Shown: positions 24,887 through 33,990, numbered from the stretch's first letter. The stretch: DNA of 45,615 nucleotides from Bradyrhizobium forestalis (GCF_002795245.1 NZ_PGVG01000050.1:1-45615), one strand, 5' to 3'. Numbers and translations: made by a program. The notes: a model not told the origin generated them from the letters alone.

Positions 24887-27571
24887 TCAACTCGCGGCGG
24901 CCGCGATTCTGTGCCCCGGACTGGCATATCCGTCGCTGCTCTCATCGCCGCGACTGACCTCCGGCAGCCCGGCAAAGCGCCGCAAGGCTCCGGCCATCTG
25001 CACCCGGCCGGGCGCGCCGGTGATCACCACGTCGACCATGGTGAAGGACGAGTGGAAATGGCCGCGCGCCCTGAGCTGCTCGACCGGGACGCCGGCAGCC
25101 GCCATCGCCTCGGCATAGGCAACGCCTTCGTCGCGCAACGGATCGAACTCACAGGTGACGACGAAGGCCGGCGGCAGGCTCGCGACCTTGCCACGGAGCG
25201 GCGAAACGCGCGGGTCGGTGCGGTCCGCCGGCGAGCAGTAGAGGTCCCAGAACCAGTACATCAGCGAGCGCGTCAGGAAATAGGCGGTCCCATTGTCGTT
25301 GTAGGAGGGCCGATCGAAGCTGCAGTCGGTGACCGGGCATATCAGGAGCTGGCCGGCGATATCGGGCCCGCCGCGGTCGCGCGCGAGCTGGCAGGTGACG
25401 GCGGCGATGTTGCCGCCGGCGCTCCAGCCTGCCACCTGCACCGGGCCCGGTCTGCCGCCGAGCTCTGCGGCGTGCTCGGCGATCCAGCGTGTGGCCGCAT
25501 AACCGTCTTCCGCGGCAGCCGGGAAGCGATGCTCCGGCGCGTGGCGGTAGCCGACGCTGACGAACATCATGCCGGTCCGCCGCACCATGTCGCGGCAGAA
25601 CGGCTCGTCCGACTGCTCGTCGCCGAGCACCCAGCCGCCGCCGTGGAAATAGACCACGACCGGATGTGGTCCCGGCGTTGCCGGCTTGTAGACACGGTAG
25701 GGCAGCGGCCCGCCGGCGCCGGGCAGGGTGCCGTCGACGATCTCGCCGATCGGCCGTCCTGCCGGCCGGCTCTTGTTGAACTCGCCCACGAAGGCGCGCG
25801 CGCCTTCCGCGCCCATCGACTCGATCGGCGGCAGGTTGAGCGAGGCGAGCAGGTTGAGCACCAGCCGCACGTCGGGCTGCAGGCGCACCACCTCGCCGTC
25901 GTTGCACTGCGCGGCGCCATCAGGGCCGGTGAGCCTGAAGCCGAGCATGCCGCGACTGACCACCTCGTCGCAGATGCTGCGATAAGGGCCGACGCCGCCG
26001 GTATAGGGCATCAGGCCCTGCACCTTGCCGGGCACGTTGGCGCCCGTGTACCAGGTGTTGGCGAGCCGGTGCAGCGTCAGCATCGAGCAGTCGGCCATGT
26101 GCCGGCCCCAGCCCGCCTGCGCCGTCTCGGTCGGCTCGATCGTGGTGAAGCCAGCCTCGCGCAATGCGGCCAGCCTGTCGACCACCCAGTCGGCATGCTG
26201 CTCGATCGACACCGCCATGTTCGACAGCACAGACGGGCTGCCGGGGCCGGTGATCACGAAGAAGTTCGGGAAGCCCTCGACCGTGAGCCCGAGATAGGTC
26301 TGCGGCCCTTGCGCCCAGACGTCGGAGAGCGACCTGCCGCCGCGCCCGGTGATCGGATGCACGGCGCGGATCGCACCGGTCATCGCGTCGAAGCCGGTCG
26401 CGAACACGATGACGTCGACCTCGAAGCTGCGGCCGTTCGTGGAGATGCCGCTCGCCGTGATCGCCTTGATCGGCTCCTGGCGCAGATTGACCAGCGTGAC
26501 GTTCGGACGGTTGTAGGTGGCGTAGTAATTGGTGTCGAGACAGGGACGCTTGGCGCCGAAGGGATGGTCATGCGGCGTCAGTGCCGCGGCGGTTTCAGGG
26601 TCCCTGACGGCGGCGCGGATCTTTTCGCGGATCAGGTCCTGGACGACCTTGTTGCCGTCGACGTCGACGGCCTGGTCGGCCCAGAGCTGCGTCAAGATGT
26701 GGACGAGGTCGCCGGCTGCCCAGGCCCGTTCGAACCGTTCACGACGCTCGGCATCGCTCAATTGCCAGCTCACGACCGTCTGCTGCGGATAGGGCACCCC
26801 GGCCATCGACTGGCGCGCCTGCTCGCGATAGGCGGCGCGATCGCCCTGCAGCAGGCTCATGCGGTCCGACGGCGCCGGGCCGTTATGCGCGGGCAGTGCG
26901 AAGTTCGGCGTGCGCTGGAACACAGTCAGATGCGCGGCCTGTTCGGCGATCAGCGGGATTGACTGGATCGCCGACGAGCCCGTGCCGATTACGGCGACGC
27001 GTTTTCCCGCGAGATCGACGCCGTCATGTGGCCAGCGCCCGGTGAAATAGACGTCGCCTTTGAAGTCCTTGACGCCATCGATCTCCGGCGGCTTGGGTGC
27101 GGAGAGACAGCCGGTGGCCATGATGTAATGGCGGCAGGAGACCGGTGCGCCATTGTCGGTGGTGATGAGCCAGCGCTCGGACGCCTCGTCCCATCGGGCT
27201 TCGGTGACCTTGGTCTTGAAACGGATGTCGCGCCTGAGATCGTAGCGGTCGGCGACGAAGCCGAGGTAGCGCAGGATCTCGGGCTGGGTCGCGTATTTCT
27301 CCGACCAGGTCCACGCCGCCTCAAGCTCGGGATCGAACGTATAGCTGTAGTCGATGGTCTGGATGTCGCAGCGCGCGCCCGGATAACGGTTCCAGTACCA
27401 GGTGCCGCCGACATCGCCGGCCTCTTCGAGGCCGACCGTCGAAAAGCCAGCCTTGCGCAGGCGGTGGAGAAGATAGAGGCCGGCAAATCCGGCGCCGACC
27501 AGGGCGACATCGACCTGCTGAGCGGTTCCGCGCTCGTCGGAGGCACGTGTGGCAACCATCGCGTCAGACAT
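24887..27571 (-). CDS. Baeyer-Villiger monooxygenase fused to an alpha/beta hydrolase (esterase)
   Basis: Two-enzyme fusion of 894 aa. Residues 1-545 are a flavin monooxygenase with FAD site VGAGFAG (25-31), the BVMO motif GGTWYWNRYPGARCD (55-69) and NADPH site GTGSSA (196-201). The fingerprint FxGxxxHxxxWP is present as FKGDVYFTGRWP (170-181), with Phe176 in place of the conserved His. Residues 620-880 are a hormone-sensitive-lipase-type esterase: oxyanion HGGG (643-646), nucleophile GWSAG (Ser717), then FDPLRDEG and RGHFHSSF for Asp and His. Oxidation of a ketone to an ester and its hydrolysis to acid plus alcohol could occur on one chain. The start is firm (GGAGGAATGCC before ATG). Monocistronic. 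Confidence 0.92.
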   Translation of the reverse strand: MSDAMVATRASDERGTAQQVDVALVGAGFAGLYLLHRLRKAGFSTVGLEEAGDVGGTWYWNRYPGARCDIQTIDYSYTFDPELEAAWTWSEKYATQPEILRYLGFVADRYDLRRDIRFKTKVTEARWDEASERWLITTDNGAPVSCRHYIMATGCLSAPKPPEIDGVKDFKGDVYFTGRWPHDGVDLAGKRVAVIGTGSSAIQSIPLIAEQAAHLTVFQRTPNFALPAHNGPAPSDRMSLLQGDRAAYREQARQSMAGVPYPQQTVVSWQLSDAERRERFERAWAAGDLVHILTQLWADQAVDVDGNKVVQDLIREKIRAAVRDPETAAALTPHDHPFGAKRPCLDTNYYATYNRPNVTLVNLRQEPIKAITASGISTNGRSFEVDVIVFATGFDAMTGAIRAVHPITGRGGRSLSDVWAQGPQTYLGLTVEGFPNFFVITGPGSPSVLSNMAVSIEQHADWVVDRLAALREAGFTTIEPTETAQAGWGRHMADCSMLTLHRLANTWYTGANVPGKVQGLMPYTGGVGPYRSICDEVVSRGMLGFRLTGPDGAAQCNDGEVVRLQPDVRLVLNLLASLNLPPIESMGAEGARAFVGEFNKSRPAGRPIGEIVDGTLPGAGGPLPYRVYKPATPGPHPVVVYFHGGGWVLGDEQSDEPFCRDMVRRTGMMFVSVGYRHAPEHRFPAAAEDGYAATRWIAEHAAELGGRPGPVQVAGWSAGGNIAAVTCQLARDRGGPDIAGQLLICPVTDCSFDRPSYNDNGTAYFLTRSLMYWFWDLYCSPADRTDPRVSPLRGKVASLPPAFVVTCEFDPLRDEGVAYAEAMAAAGVPVEQLRARGHFHSSFTMVDVVITGAPGRVQMAGALRRFAGLPEVSRGDESSDGYASPGHRIAAAAS

Positions 27572-27800
27572 GGCATTCCTCCCGTGTGTTTTGTTTTGCC
27601 GGCAGGCTATCGCCGCAGGTTCAGCTTGTCATTACAGCAAGTGCAATCCCCGGTGGTCGTTTGCGGCGGCATCGTGACCGCGCGAATGTTGCGGCACCAC
27701 ACGCACCGCGATGCACAATGGCCGTGATAGCCCGGGGTAATCAGACCGCATCCTTCTGTGTATGCTTGCGCTTACAAGCCACGCGTACCGGCTGGGCGTC

Positions 27801-28010
27801 ATGATTGAGTTGAGTGAGCGCACCAAAGCGAACATGGATGTCGTCCTCGAGGAGACGTGCCGGCAACTGCCGTATGGCGGCGATCATGACAGCCGCAGGT
27901 TCATCGCCGAGCGCCTGATCGAGGCGGCGCAGTCCGGCCACTCCACCCTCGGCGAGCTCGGCATCATCGCGCGGCGCGCGCTGGCGGAGCTGAAGGGCAA
28001 AGGCAGCTAG
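27801..28010 (+). CDS. Small hypothetical protein, 69 aa
   Basis: Starts MIELSERTKANMDVVLEETC and continues as a charged helical protein (DSRRFIAERLIEAAQSGHST, LGELGIIARRALAELKGKG). I recall such short proteins as common conserved unknowns in Bradyrhizobium; that is memory, not a search. The ATG at 27801 is chosen over 27762 because the extra 13 residues do not look coding. No signal peptide. It precedes the carboxylesterase gene by 75 bp and may share its transcript. Confidence 0.6.
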   Translation: MIELSERTKANMDVVLEETCRQLPYGGDHDSRRFIAERLIEAAQSGHSTLGELGIIARRALAELKGKGS

Positions 28011-28085
28011 GCGCGGGCGCGAGGCTTGCTTCGCTGACGGCTCTGGACATAACCTGCCCGGACCCTCCATCGAGACCTTTCGAAG

Positions 28086-29555
28086 ATGCGGTCCTTGCTT
28101 GCACTTGTTGCGGCTTCCGCACTCCTGTGTTGCGCACGATCGGCCGTGGCTCAGCCGGTCGGGCAGTTTCCATTCGCGTTGACGCGTGAAGGGCAGATGC
28201 TCGGTGCCGTGGAAGGCGAGGTGGCGTCCTTCAAGGGACTGGCTTACGCGGCGCCGCCGGTCGGCGCGCTGCGCTGGCGCCCGCCGCAGCCGACGGACGA
28301 GAGCTCGGAGATGCACACCGCCTATGAGTATGGCGCGCCGTGCCTTCAGCCGGCGCTGCCGGAGGCGAGCGAAGATTGCCTGACGCTGAACGTGTTCCGT
28401 CCTTTCGGGGTCGACGGCCCATTGCCGGTGATGGTGTTCATCCATGGCGGCGCCTTCGTCTCGGGCACAGCGAACGATCCACTGTTCGATGGCGCCAAGC
28501 TGGCGCAGGCGGGCCTCATCGTGGTCACCATGAATTATCGCCTCGGCGCGCTCGGCTGGCTCGTGCATTCCGCGCTGTCGGACGGCGGCTCCGGAAATGT
28601 CGGCCTGATGGACCAGATCGCCGCGCTGCATTGGGTGCGCGACAATATCGCGGCCTTCGGCGGCGATCCGAACAACGTCACCTTGTTCGGCAGCGATGCT
28701 GGCGCGACGTCGATCGCGCTGCTGATGCTGTCTGCGCAGGCGCGCGATCTCTTCCAGAAAGCCATTCTGCAATCTCTGCCCGGCCGCGCGCGCCTGCGCT
28801 CAGTGCAGGAGGCGGAGGCCGTGGGCCGGCAGTTCGTGGCCGCGCTTGGGCCGAAGACAGATTTGCGTTCAGCCGAGCCGCGGCGCCTGCTGGCCGCCGA
28901 AAAACAATTGCTGGAGAAATCGCCGCGCAGCTTCGCGCCGATGATGGATGGACCTCTGGTGACCGAGGACCTTGCCCCAGGTTTCGCGGCCGGACATCAA
29001 AGCCGCATTCCCTTGATCATCGGCTCGAACGACGACGAGACCGGCTTGGAGAACGAGTCCGACATCAGGGAGGAGCTTGCGCCGTCCGGCATTGCCAGCG
29101 ACGAACTACGCAAGCTTTATCCCGATCTCGCCAGACCTTCGGATCTCGCGGCAAGGTTCTACACCGACAAGGTCTTCTCGGAGCCGGTGCGACTGCTGGC
29201 CCGCCTGCACGCGGCAATCGGCGCGCCGACCTTTCGCTACCGCTTCGCCTATGTGCCGGAGGCCCGGCGCACGAATCCGGAAGGCGGCCACGGGCGGGAG
29301 CTGCAATTCATCTTCGGTGCGGAGGGCGTACCCGGTGCAGGCATCTTGTCGCGACGCGATCGTGCGGTCGCAATCCGCATGCGCGCCTACTGGATCAATT
29401 TCGCCAGGAGCGGCGATCCCAATGGTCCCGACCTGCCGCGCTGGGACGCGGCGGGCGGTGATCGCCTGCTGCTGATCACGAACGATCGCATCGCGAGCGG
29501 AGACGATCCGTTCGCGGAGCGGCTCGATCGGCTCGCAGGTGAGGGCAGGAAATGA
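28086..29555 (+). CDS. Exported type-B carboxylesterase homologue with Asp in place of the nucleophile Ser
   Basis: Protein of 489 aa with a signal peptide (MRSLLALVAASALLCCARS, cleavage near AVAQP). The fold signatures are intact: FKGLAYAAPPVGALRWRPP near the mature N-terminus, EDCLTLNVF (type-B signature 2) and FIHGGAFVSG oxyanion loop. The nucleophile elbow, normally FGESAGA, reads FGSDAGA, so residue 204 is Asp where the catalytic Ser belongs (codon GAT). The other triad members are recognisable: Glu318 in NDDETG and His402 in GGHGREL. It may be a non-hydrolytic homologue, a binding protein, or an enzyme using Asp as other alpha/beta hydrolases do. Confidence 0.85.
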   Translation: MRSLLALVAASALLCCARSAVAQPVGQFPFALTREGQMLGAVEGEVASFKGLAYAAPPVGALRWRPPQPTDESSEMHTAYEYGAPCLQPALPEASEDCLTLNVFRPFGVDGPLPVMVFIHGGAFVSGTANDPLFDGAKLAQAGLIVVTMNYRLGALGWLVHSALSDGGSGNVGLMDQIAALHWVRDNIAAFGGDPNNVTLFGSDAGATSIALLMLSAQARDLFQKAILQSLPGRARLRSVQEAEAVGRQFVAALGPKTDLRSAEPRRLLAAEKQLLEKSPRSFAPMMDGPLVTEDLAPGFAAGHQSRIPLIIGSNDDETGLENESDIREELAPSGIASDELRKLYPDLARPSDLAARFYTDKVFSEPVRLLARLHAAIGAPTFRYRFAYVPEARRTNPEGGHGRELQFIFGAEGVPGAGILSRRDRAVAIRMRAYWINFARSGDPNGPDLPRWDAAGGDRLLLITNDRIASGDDPFAERLDRLAGEGRK

Positions 29556-29562
29556 GTTGGAT

Positions 29563-29742
29563 TTAAGCCGCGAGCTCGACGCGCGGCGCCGGGCTCAGCC
29601 GGTCTTCCTCCAGATAGTCGATCGCGCCGTCCTTCTCGACGGCATAGAACTGCTGGCCTTCCCTGGACTTGAAGGCAGCGCGAACGACACCGCGGCGGCC
29701 CTTGTCACTGTTGACGACGTCCCCCAGCGCAAACTTCCTCAT
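29563..29742 (-). CDS. Small conserved-type hypothetical protein, 59 aa
   Basis: Starts MRKFALGDVVNSDKGRRGVV and continues AAFKSREGQQFYAVEKDGA, a compact beta-rich pattern like small SH3-type barrels. It would be soluble and cytosolic. A GTG at 29754 preceded by GAGGA would add four residues. Function not recognised. It is convergent with the esterase gene, with only seven bases between the two stops, so a shared bidirectional end is likely. Confidence 0.6.
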   Translation of the reverse strand: MRKFALGDVVNSDKGRRGVVRAAFKSREGQQFYAVEKDGAIDYLEEDRLSPAPRVELAA

Positions 29743-29898
29743 CTCACGTCTCACTTGTCCTCAGGCCGACTGCTTCGGCCACACCGGAGATTCTGAGCGG
29801 CAAATCGTTAACGACTTGCTAACCATGCTGCTTTGCCTATGCTCACCGCAGATCGTGCGGACAGCTCGCACGCGCTTGTTGTCAACGAGACCAGCCCC

Positions 29899-30693
29899 AT
29901 GACGCGATTTCCGACCCTCTTCCTGTCGCATGGCGGCGGCCCCTGGCCCTTCATGGAGGACAGGCGGGTGCAATATGCCAAGACCGCCGAGGCGTTCGGC
30001 CGTCTGCCGCAGCTCTTGCCCGCGAGGCCGAAGGCCGTGCTCGTCATCACCGGACATTGGGAGGCCGACGCCTTCACCGTGTCCACCTCGCCGCATCCGC
30101 CGATGGTCTACGACTATTACGGTTTCCCCGAGCATACCTATCACCTCAAATATCCCGCGCCGGGCAAGCCGGAGCTCGCCGCGCAAGTGAAGGCACTGCT
30201 CATGCGCGCCGGTCTCGATTGCCGGGAGGATCCCAACCAGGGTTTTGATCACGGCACGTTCGTTCCGCTCGGGCTGATGTATCCGAACGCCGACATGCCG
30301 ATCGTGCTGCTCTCGCTGAAGTCGAGCTATGATGCGGCCGAGCACGTCAAGGTGGGGCAGGCGATCGCACCCTTGCGCGACGAAGGCATTCTGATCGTCG
30401 GCAGCGGCCTGACCTATCACAACATGCGCGGCTTCAACCGGCCGGAGTCGAAGCCTGTCTCGTATGATTTCGAGGCCTATCTGAACGAGGCGATCAGCAG
30501 CCCGGATGCGGCGCGCCGCAACGCGATGCTGGTCGATTGGGAGAACGCTCCCAGCGCCCGCCTGGCGCATCCGCGCGAGGATCATCTGCTGCCGCTGATG
30601 GTGGCGGCCGGCGCCGCCGGCAGCGACGCCGGACGCCGCGTCTTCGTCGACGAGGTCGCGAATGTGGCGATGGCGTCGTACGTGTTTGGATAG
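29899..30693 (+). CDS. DODA-type extradiol aromatic ring-opening dioxygenase (LigB-like)
   Basis: Enzyme of 264 aa, close in length to YgiD/4,5-DOPA dioxygenase homologues. Metal-binding and catalytic histidines occur in the expected order: SHGGGP (His11), TGHWEAD, GFDHGTFVPL and HPREDHLLPL. Family members open catecholic rings using Fe(II) or Zn(II); the natural substrate in bacteria is unclear. The start at 29899 is chosen because MTRFPTLFLSHGGG is the usual N-terminus; an upstream ATG at 29833 adds 22 unrelated residues. It stands alone. No other aromatic degradation gene lies next to it. Confidence 0.88.
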   Translation: MTRFPTLFLSHGGGPWPFMEDRRVQYAKTAEAFGRLPQLLPARPKAVLVITGHWEADAFTVSTSPHPPMVYDYYGFPEHTYHLKYPAPGKPELAAQVKALLMRAGLDCREDPNQGFDHGTFVPLGLMYPNADMPIVLLSLKSSYDAAEHVKVGQAIAPLRDEGILIVGSGLTYHNMRGFNRPESKPVSYDFEAYLNEAISSPDAARRNAMLVDWENAPSARLAHPREDHLLPLMVAAGAAGSDAGRRVFVDEVANVAMASYVFG

Positions 30694-30749
30694 CGACCTC
30701 TCCTTGCACGCGGCCGGGCTATCGCATTTGAGGCAGCTTCCTCGCGGCA

Positions 30750-30878
30750 CATCCTTCGAGACGCCCGCCGTTGGCGGGCCCTCAGGATGAGGGCGGAGTG
30801 CGCAGCCGCAGTTTCAAAGCACACCGACGCAGTCGAGCCTCATCCTGAGGGACTGCGAAGCGGTCGTCTCGAAGGACG
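30750..30878. repeat. Large nested inverted repeat (rhizobial type)
   Basis: Outer arms CATCCTTCGAGACG (30750) and CGTCTCGAAGGA (ending 30878), inner arms CTCAGGATGAGG (30781-30792) and CCTCATCCTGAGG (30838-30850). The element could fold into a cruciform or hairpin of about 130 bases. This CATCCTTCGAGACGC/CTCAGGATGAGG sequence is a frequent Bradyrhizobium intergenic repeat as I remember it. It separates two convergent genes and fills most of the gap 30694-30948. Confidence 0.75.
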
Positions 30879-30948
30879 AGGCGCTTGCTCCGTCGTCGCC
30901 GGGAAGCATATGCGATTGCCCTGCCGCACGCGAGGAGGAGGAAAAGCC

Positions 30949-31209
30949 TCACCCGTATTTCAGCTTCATGAACAGGATGCCGCCAGCGAGCACCATGGTG
31001 ACGGCGTTGGCGGCGACCAGCGGGACGTCGCCAGAGAGCAGGCCGTAGACGAGCCAGAGCGCGAGGCCGAGCACCATCACCAGGAACATGCCGAGCGAGA
31101 TGTCTCCCGTGGAGCGGGTCTTCCACACCTTGATGGCTTGCGGCGCGTAAGCCGCGGTGGTGCAGGTGGCGGCGGCAAAGCCGATCAACTTGATCACGAA
31201 CGGTTCCAT
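30949..31209 (-). CDS. SemiSWEET sugar transporter (PQ-loop, MtN3-like)
   Basis: Small membrane protein of 86 aa with three spans, the half-unit of plant SWEET transporters; it works as a dimer moving sugars such as sucrose or glucose down a gradient. Diagnostic features: IKLIGFAAATCTTAAYAPQ with the PQ motif near residues 22-23, KTRSTGDISLGMFLVMVLG in the second span, and NAVTMVLAGGILFMKLKYG at the end. I recall the characterised Bradyrhizobium SemiSWEET as very similar. It begins 64 bases after the glgA stop on the same strand, so it may be the last gene of the glycogen operon. Confidence 0.92.
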   Translation of the reverse strand: MEPFVIKLIGFAAATCTTAAYAPQAIKVWKTRSTGDISLGMFLVMVLGLALWLVYGLLSGDVPLVAANAVTMVLAGGILFMKLKYG

Positions 31210-31273
31210 GCGCGCTCTATAGCATGGATTCGACGACGGCCATGCCTTCAGCCTTTTCCGTTCCGAAAATGCG

Positions 31274-32731
31274 CTACGCCCGGCGCGCCGCCATGAGATC
31301 GCGATAGAGCGCGGCATAATCGCCGGCGCGGTTGCGCCAGGAGACGTCGGTGGCAAGGCCGCTGCGTTGCAGCCGGCGCCAGGTCAGCTTGTCGTGGAAG
31401 GCGATGTTGGCCTTGCGCAGCGTGCCGGCGAGGGCATCCGCCGTCACGGGGCCGAACTTGAATCCCGTGGCGTCGCGGCCGGATGTGTCGGCCTCGCCGA
31501 TATCGACGATGGTGTCTTCGAGGCCGCCGACGCGGGAGACGATCGGCACGGCGCCATAGCGCAGCGCGCAGAGCTGGGTCAGGCCGCACGGCTCGAACCG
31601 CGAGGGCACGATCAAGGCGTCCGAGCCGGCCTGGATCAGATGCGCCAGGATCTCGTCATAACCGATCACGACGCCGATCCGGCCGGGATTCGCGCGCGCG
31701 GCGGCCTGGTAGCCCTCCTGCAGATCGCGCTCGCCGCTGCCGAGCAGTGCGAGCTGCATGCCTTCGCGCAGGATGGTCGGAATGGCCTCGAGCAGGAGAT
31801 CGAGCCCCTTCTGCCACGACAGCCGGCTGATGACGCCGAGCAGCGGTGCTTCGTCGGAGGAATCGAGGTTGAACTGCCGCTGCAGCACCGCCTTGTTCGC
31901 GGCGCGGAACGTCAGGTCCTCGGCGCCGAAGCGGTAGGCGATGTGCGGATCCTGCTGCGGATTCCACACCGATATGTCGATGCCATTGAGAATGCCGCTC
32001 AGCACGCCCGAACGTTCACGCAGCAGACCGCCGAGCCCCATGCCGCCTTCGTCGCTCTGGATTTCCTTCGCGTAGGTCGGCGATACCGTGGTGATGCGAT
32101 CGGCGAATCGCAGGCCGGCCTTCAAGAAGCTGATGCCGCCGAAATATTCCAGGGCCTGAACGTTGAACGAGTCCGAGGGCAGGCCGATTGATCCGATCAG
32201 CTCGGGGGCGAACTTGCCCTGATAGGCCATGTTGTGAATGGTCATCACGGTGCCGGGCCGCGGACGATCGTCGTAGTGCAGATAGGCCGGCGCGAGCCCC
32301 GCCTGCCAATCATGGGCGTGCACGATGTCGGGCACGAAGGCCGGCACGAGGCTATGGCCGATATCGGCGGCGATGCGCGACAGCGCTGCGAAGCGCACGC
32401 CGTTGTCCGGCCAGTCGATGCCCTCGGTGGTGACATAGGGGTTGCCCGGGCGGGCATAGAGATGCGGCACGTCGAGCACGAACAGATCGAGTCCGTCATG
32501 GGAGCCCGCCAGCAGCCGCCCGGGGCCGCCGAAATAATCCGGCCAGCGCCGGAGCTCCTCTGCGCCTGACACCAGACGCATCACGTCGGGATATCCGGGC
32601 ATCAAGGTGCGCATCTCGACGCCATGCGCCTTCAGCGCAGCCGGCAGCGCACCGGCGACATCCGCAAGGCCGCCGGTCTTGACGAGGGGATAGACTTCAG
32701 AAGCGACCGCGAGGACGCGAACAGACGTCAT
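31274..32731 (-). CDS. glgA: Glycogen synthase (ADP-glucose type)
   Basis: Transfers glucose from ADP-glucose to the growing alpha-1,4-glucan. It has 485 aa, the normal length for bacterial GT5 enzymes. The ADP-glucose site KTGGLADVAGALPAAL is near residues 18-33. Further hallmarks are VHAHDWQAGLAPAYL (near 140), a GILNGID motif, and the C-terminal Rossmann lobe with SRLSWQKGLDLLLEA and the GT-B end SRFEPCGLTQLCALRYGAVPIV (near 380). The ATG overlaps the glgC stop (ATGA), so synthase and precursor supply are translated together. Confidence 0.96.
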   Translation of the reverse strand: MTSVRVLAVASEVYPLVKTGGLADVAGALPAALKAHGVEMRTLMPGYPDVMRLVSGAEELRRWPDYFGGPGRLLAGSHDGLDLFVLDVPHLYARPGNPYVTTEGIDWPDNGVRFAALSRIAADIGHSLVPAFVPDIVHAHDWQAGLAPAYLHYDDRPRPGTVMTIHNMAYQGKFAPELIGSIGLPSDSFNVQALEYFGGISFLKAGLRFADRITTVSPTYAKEIQSDEGGMGLGGLLRERSGVLSGILNGIDISVWNPQQDPHIAYRFGAEDLTFRAANKAVLQRQFNLDSSDEAPLLGVISRLSWQKGLDLLLEAIPTILREGMQLALLGSGERDLQEGYQAAARANPGRIGVVIGYDEILAHLIQAGSDALIVPSRFEPCGLTQLCALRYGAVPIVSRVGGLEDTIVDIGEADTSGRDATGFKFGPVTADALAGTLRKANIAFHDKLTWRRLQRSGLATDVSWRNRAGDYAALYRDLMAARRA

Positions 32732-33990
32732 GTATTGAGCCTGTCGATCATCGGCTGGGTGATCAGCGAGATGCCCTGCTCGGTGGTGCGGAAGCGCTTC
32801 CCGTCGAACTCGGGATCCTCGCCGACGACGAGCCCCTCCGGAATCTCGACGCCGCGGTCGATCACGACGTTGCTCAGGCGAGCGCCGCGGCCGACATTCA
32901 CATAGGGCATGATCACGGCGTTCTCGACATTGGCGTAGGAGTTGATGCGCACGCCGGTGAACAGCAACGAGCGGCGCAGCGAGGCGCCGGAGATGATGCA
33001 GCCGCCGGAGACCAGGGAGCTCACCGCCTGACCGCGCCGGCTCTCCTCGTCATGGACGAATTTCGCCGGCGGCGTTATCTCGGCATAGGACCAGATCGGC
33101 CAGGCGCGGTCGAACAGGTCGAGCTCGGGCACCACGTCGGTGAGGTCGATATTGGCGGCCCAATAGGCGTCGACCGTGCCGACGTCGCGCCAATAGGCGC
33201 GGGTGTCGCTGCCGGAGCGGACGCAGGAGGTCGAGTACTGGTGCGCCATCGCGCGGCCGTTCTTGACGATGTAGGGGATGATGTCCCTGCCGAAATCGTG
33301 GTTCGAGTTCGGGTCCTCGGCGTCGCGCTTGAGCTGGTCGAACAGGAATTTCGCGTCGAACACGTAGATGCCCATGCTGGCGAGCGAGACGTCCGGCTTG
33401 CCCGGCATCGGCGGCGGATCTTTCGGTTTCTCCAGGAATTGCTGGATCCAGCCGTTCTCGTCGATATGCATGATGCCGAAGCCCGAGGATTCCGCCCGCG
33501 GCATCTCGAGGCAGCCGACGGTGACGTCGGCGCCGCTCTCGACGTGCTGGCGCAGCATCACCTCGTAGTCCATTTTATAGATGTGGTCGCCGGCCAGCAC
33601 CACGATGAAGCGGCAGGCGTGGGATTCGATGATGTCGATGTTCTGGTACACCGCGTCCGCCGTGCCGACATACCACATGGTCTCGGAGACACGCTGGCTG
33701 GCGGGGAGGATGTCAAAACTCTCGTTGCGTTCGGGACGGAAGAAATTCCAGCCCATCTGGAGATGCCGGATCAGGCTGTGCGCCTTGTATTGGGTTGCGA
33801 CCGCGATGCGGCGGATGCCGGAGTTCACCGCATTCGACAGCGCGAAATCGATGATGCGGGATTTGCCGCCGAAATAGACTGCCGGCTTGGCGCGCCGGTC
33901 GGTCAGCTCCAGCAGCCGGCTGCCGCGTCCTCCGGCCAGGACGAACGCCAGTGCCTGACGGGCAAGCGGCTCGGGTCTCGCGGCATTCAT
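32728..33990 (-). CDS. glgC: Glucose-1-phosphate adenylyltransferase
   Basis: Makes ADP-glucose from glucose-1-phosphate and ATP, the committed step of bacterial glycogen synthesis. 420 aa. The pyrophosphorylase loop AGGRGSRLLELTDRRAKPAVYFGGK is at residues 19-43, the substrate segment FLEKPKDPPPMPG near 195, and the C-terminal left-handed beta helix with NVGRGARLSNVVIDRGV. The conserved allosteric Lys/Arg cluster near the N-terminus is present, so activation by glycolytic intermediates is plausible. The start is defined by GGAGGATGAC; the frame upstream is spurious. First gene of glgC-glgA. Confidence 0.96.
   Translation of the reverse strand: MNAARPEPLARQALAFVLAGGRGSRLLELTDRRAKPAVYFGGKSRIIDFALSNAVNSGIRRIAVATQYKAHSLIRHLQMGWNFFRPERNESFDILPASQRVSETMWYVGTADAVYQNIDIIESHACRFIVVLAGDHIYKMDYEVMLRQHVESGADVTVGCLEMPRAESSGFGIMHIDENGWIQQFLEKPKDPPPMPGKPDVSLASMGIYVFDAKFLFDQLKRDAEDPNSNHDFGRDIIPYIVKNGRAMAHQYSTSCVRSGSDTRAYWRDVGTVDAYWAANIDLTDVVPELDLFDRAWPIWSYAEITPPAKFVHDEESRRGQAVSSLVSGGCIISGASLRRSLLFTGVRINSYANVENAVIMPYVNVGRGARLSNVVIDRGVEIPEGLVVGEDPEFDGKRFRTTEQGISLITQPMIDRLNT

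Noticed and set aside
30494..30731. Small frames antisense to or overlapping the end of the DODA dioxygenase gene
   Set aside because: Arg-rich shadows without start signals.
30750..30878. Non-coding RNA gene in the large hairpin region
   Set aside because: The sequence fits a dispersed intergenic repeat, and no promoter or terminator frames it.
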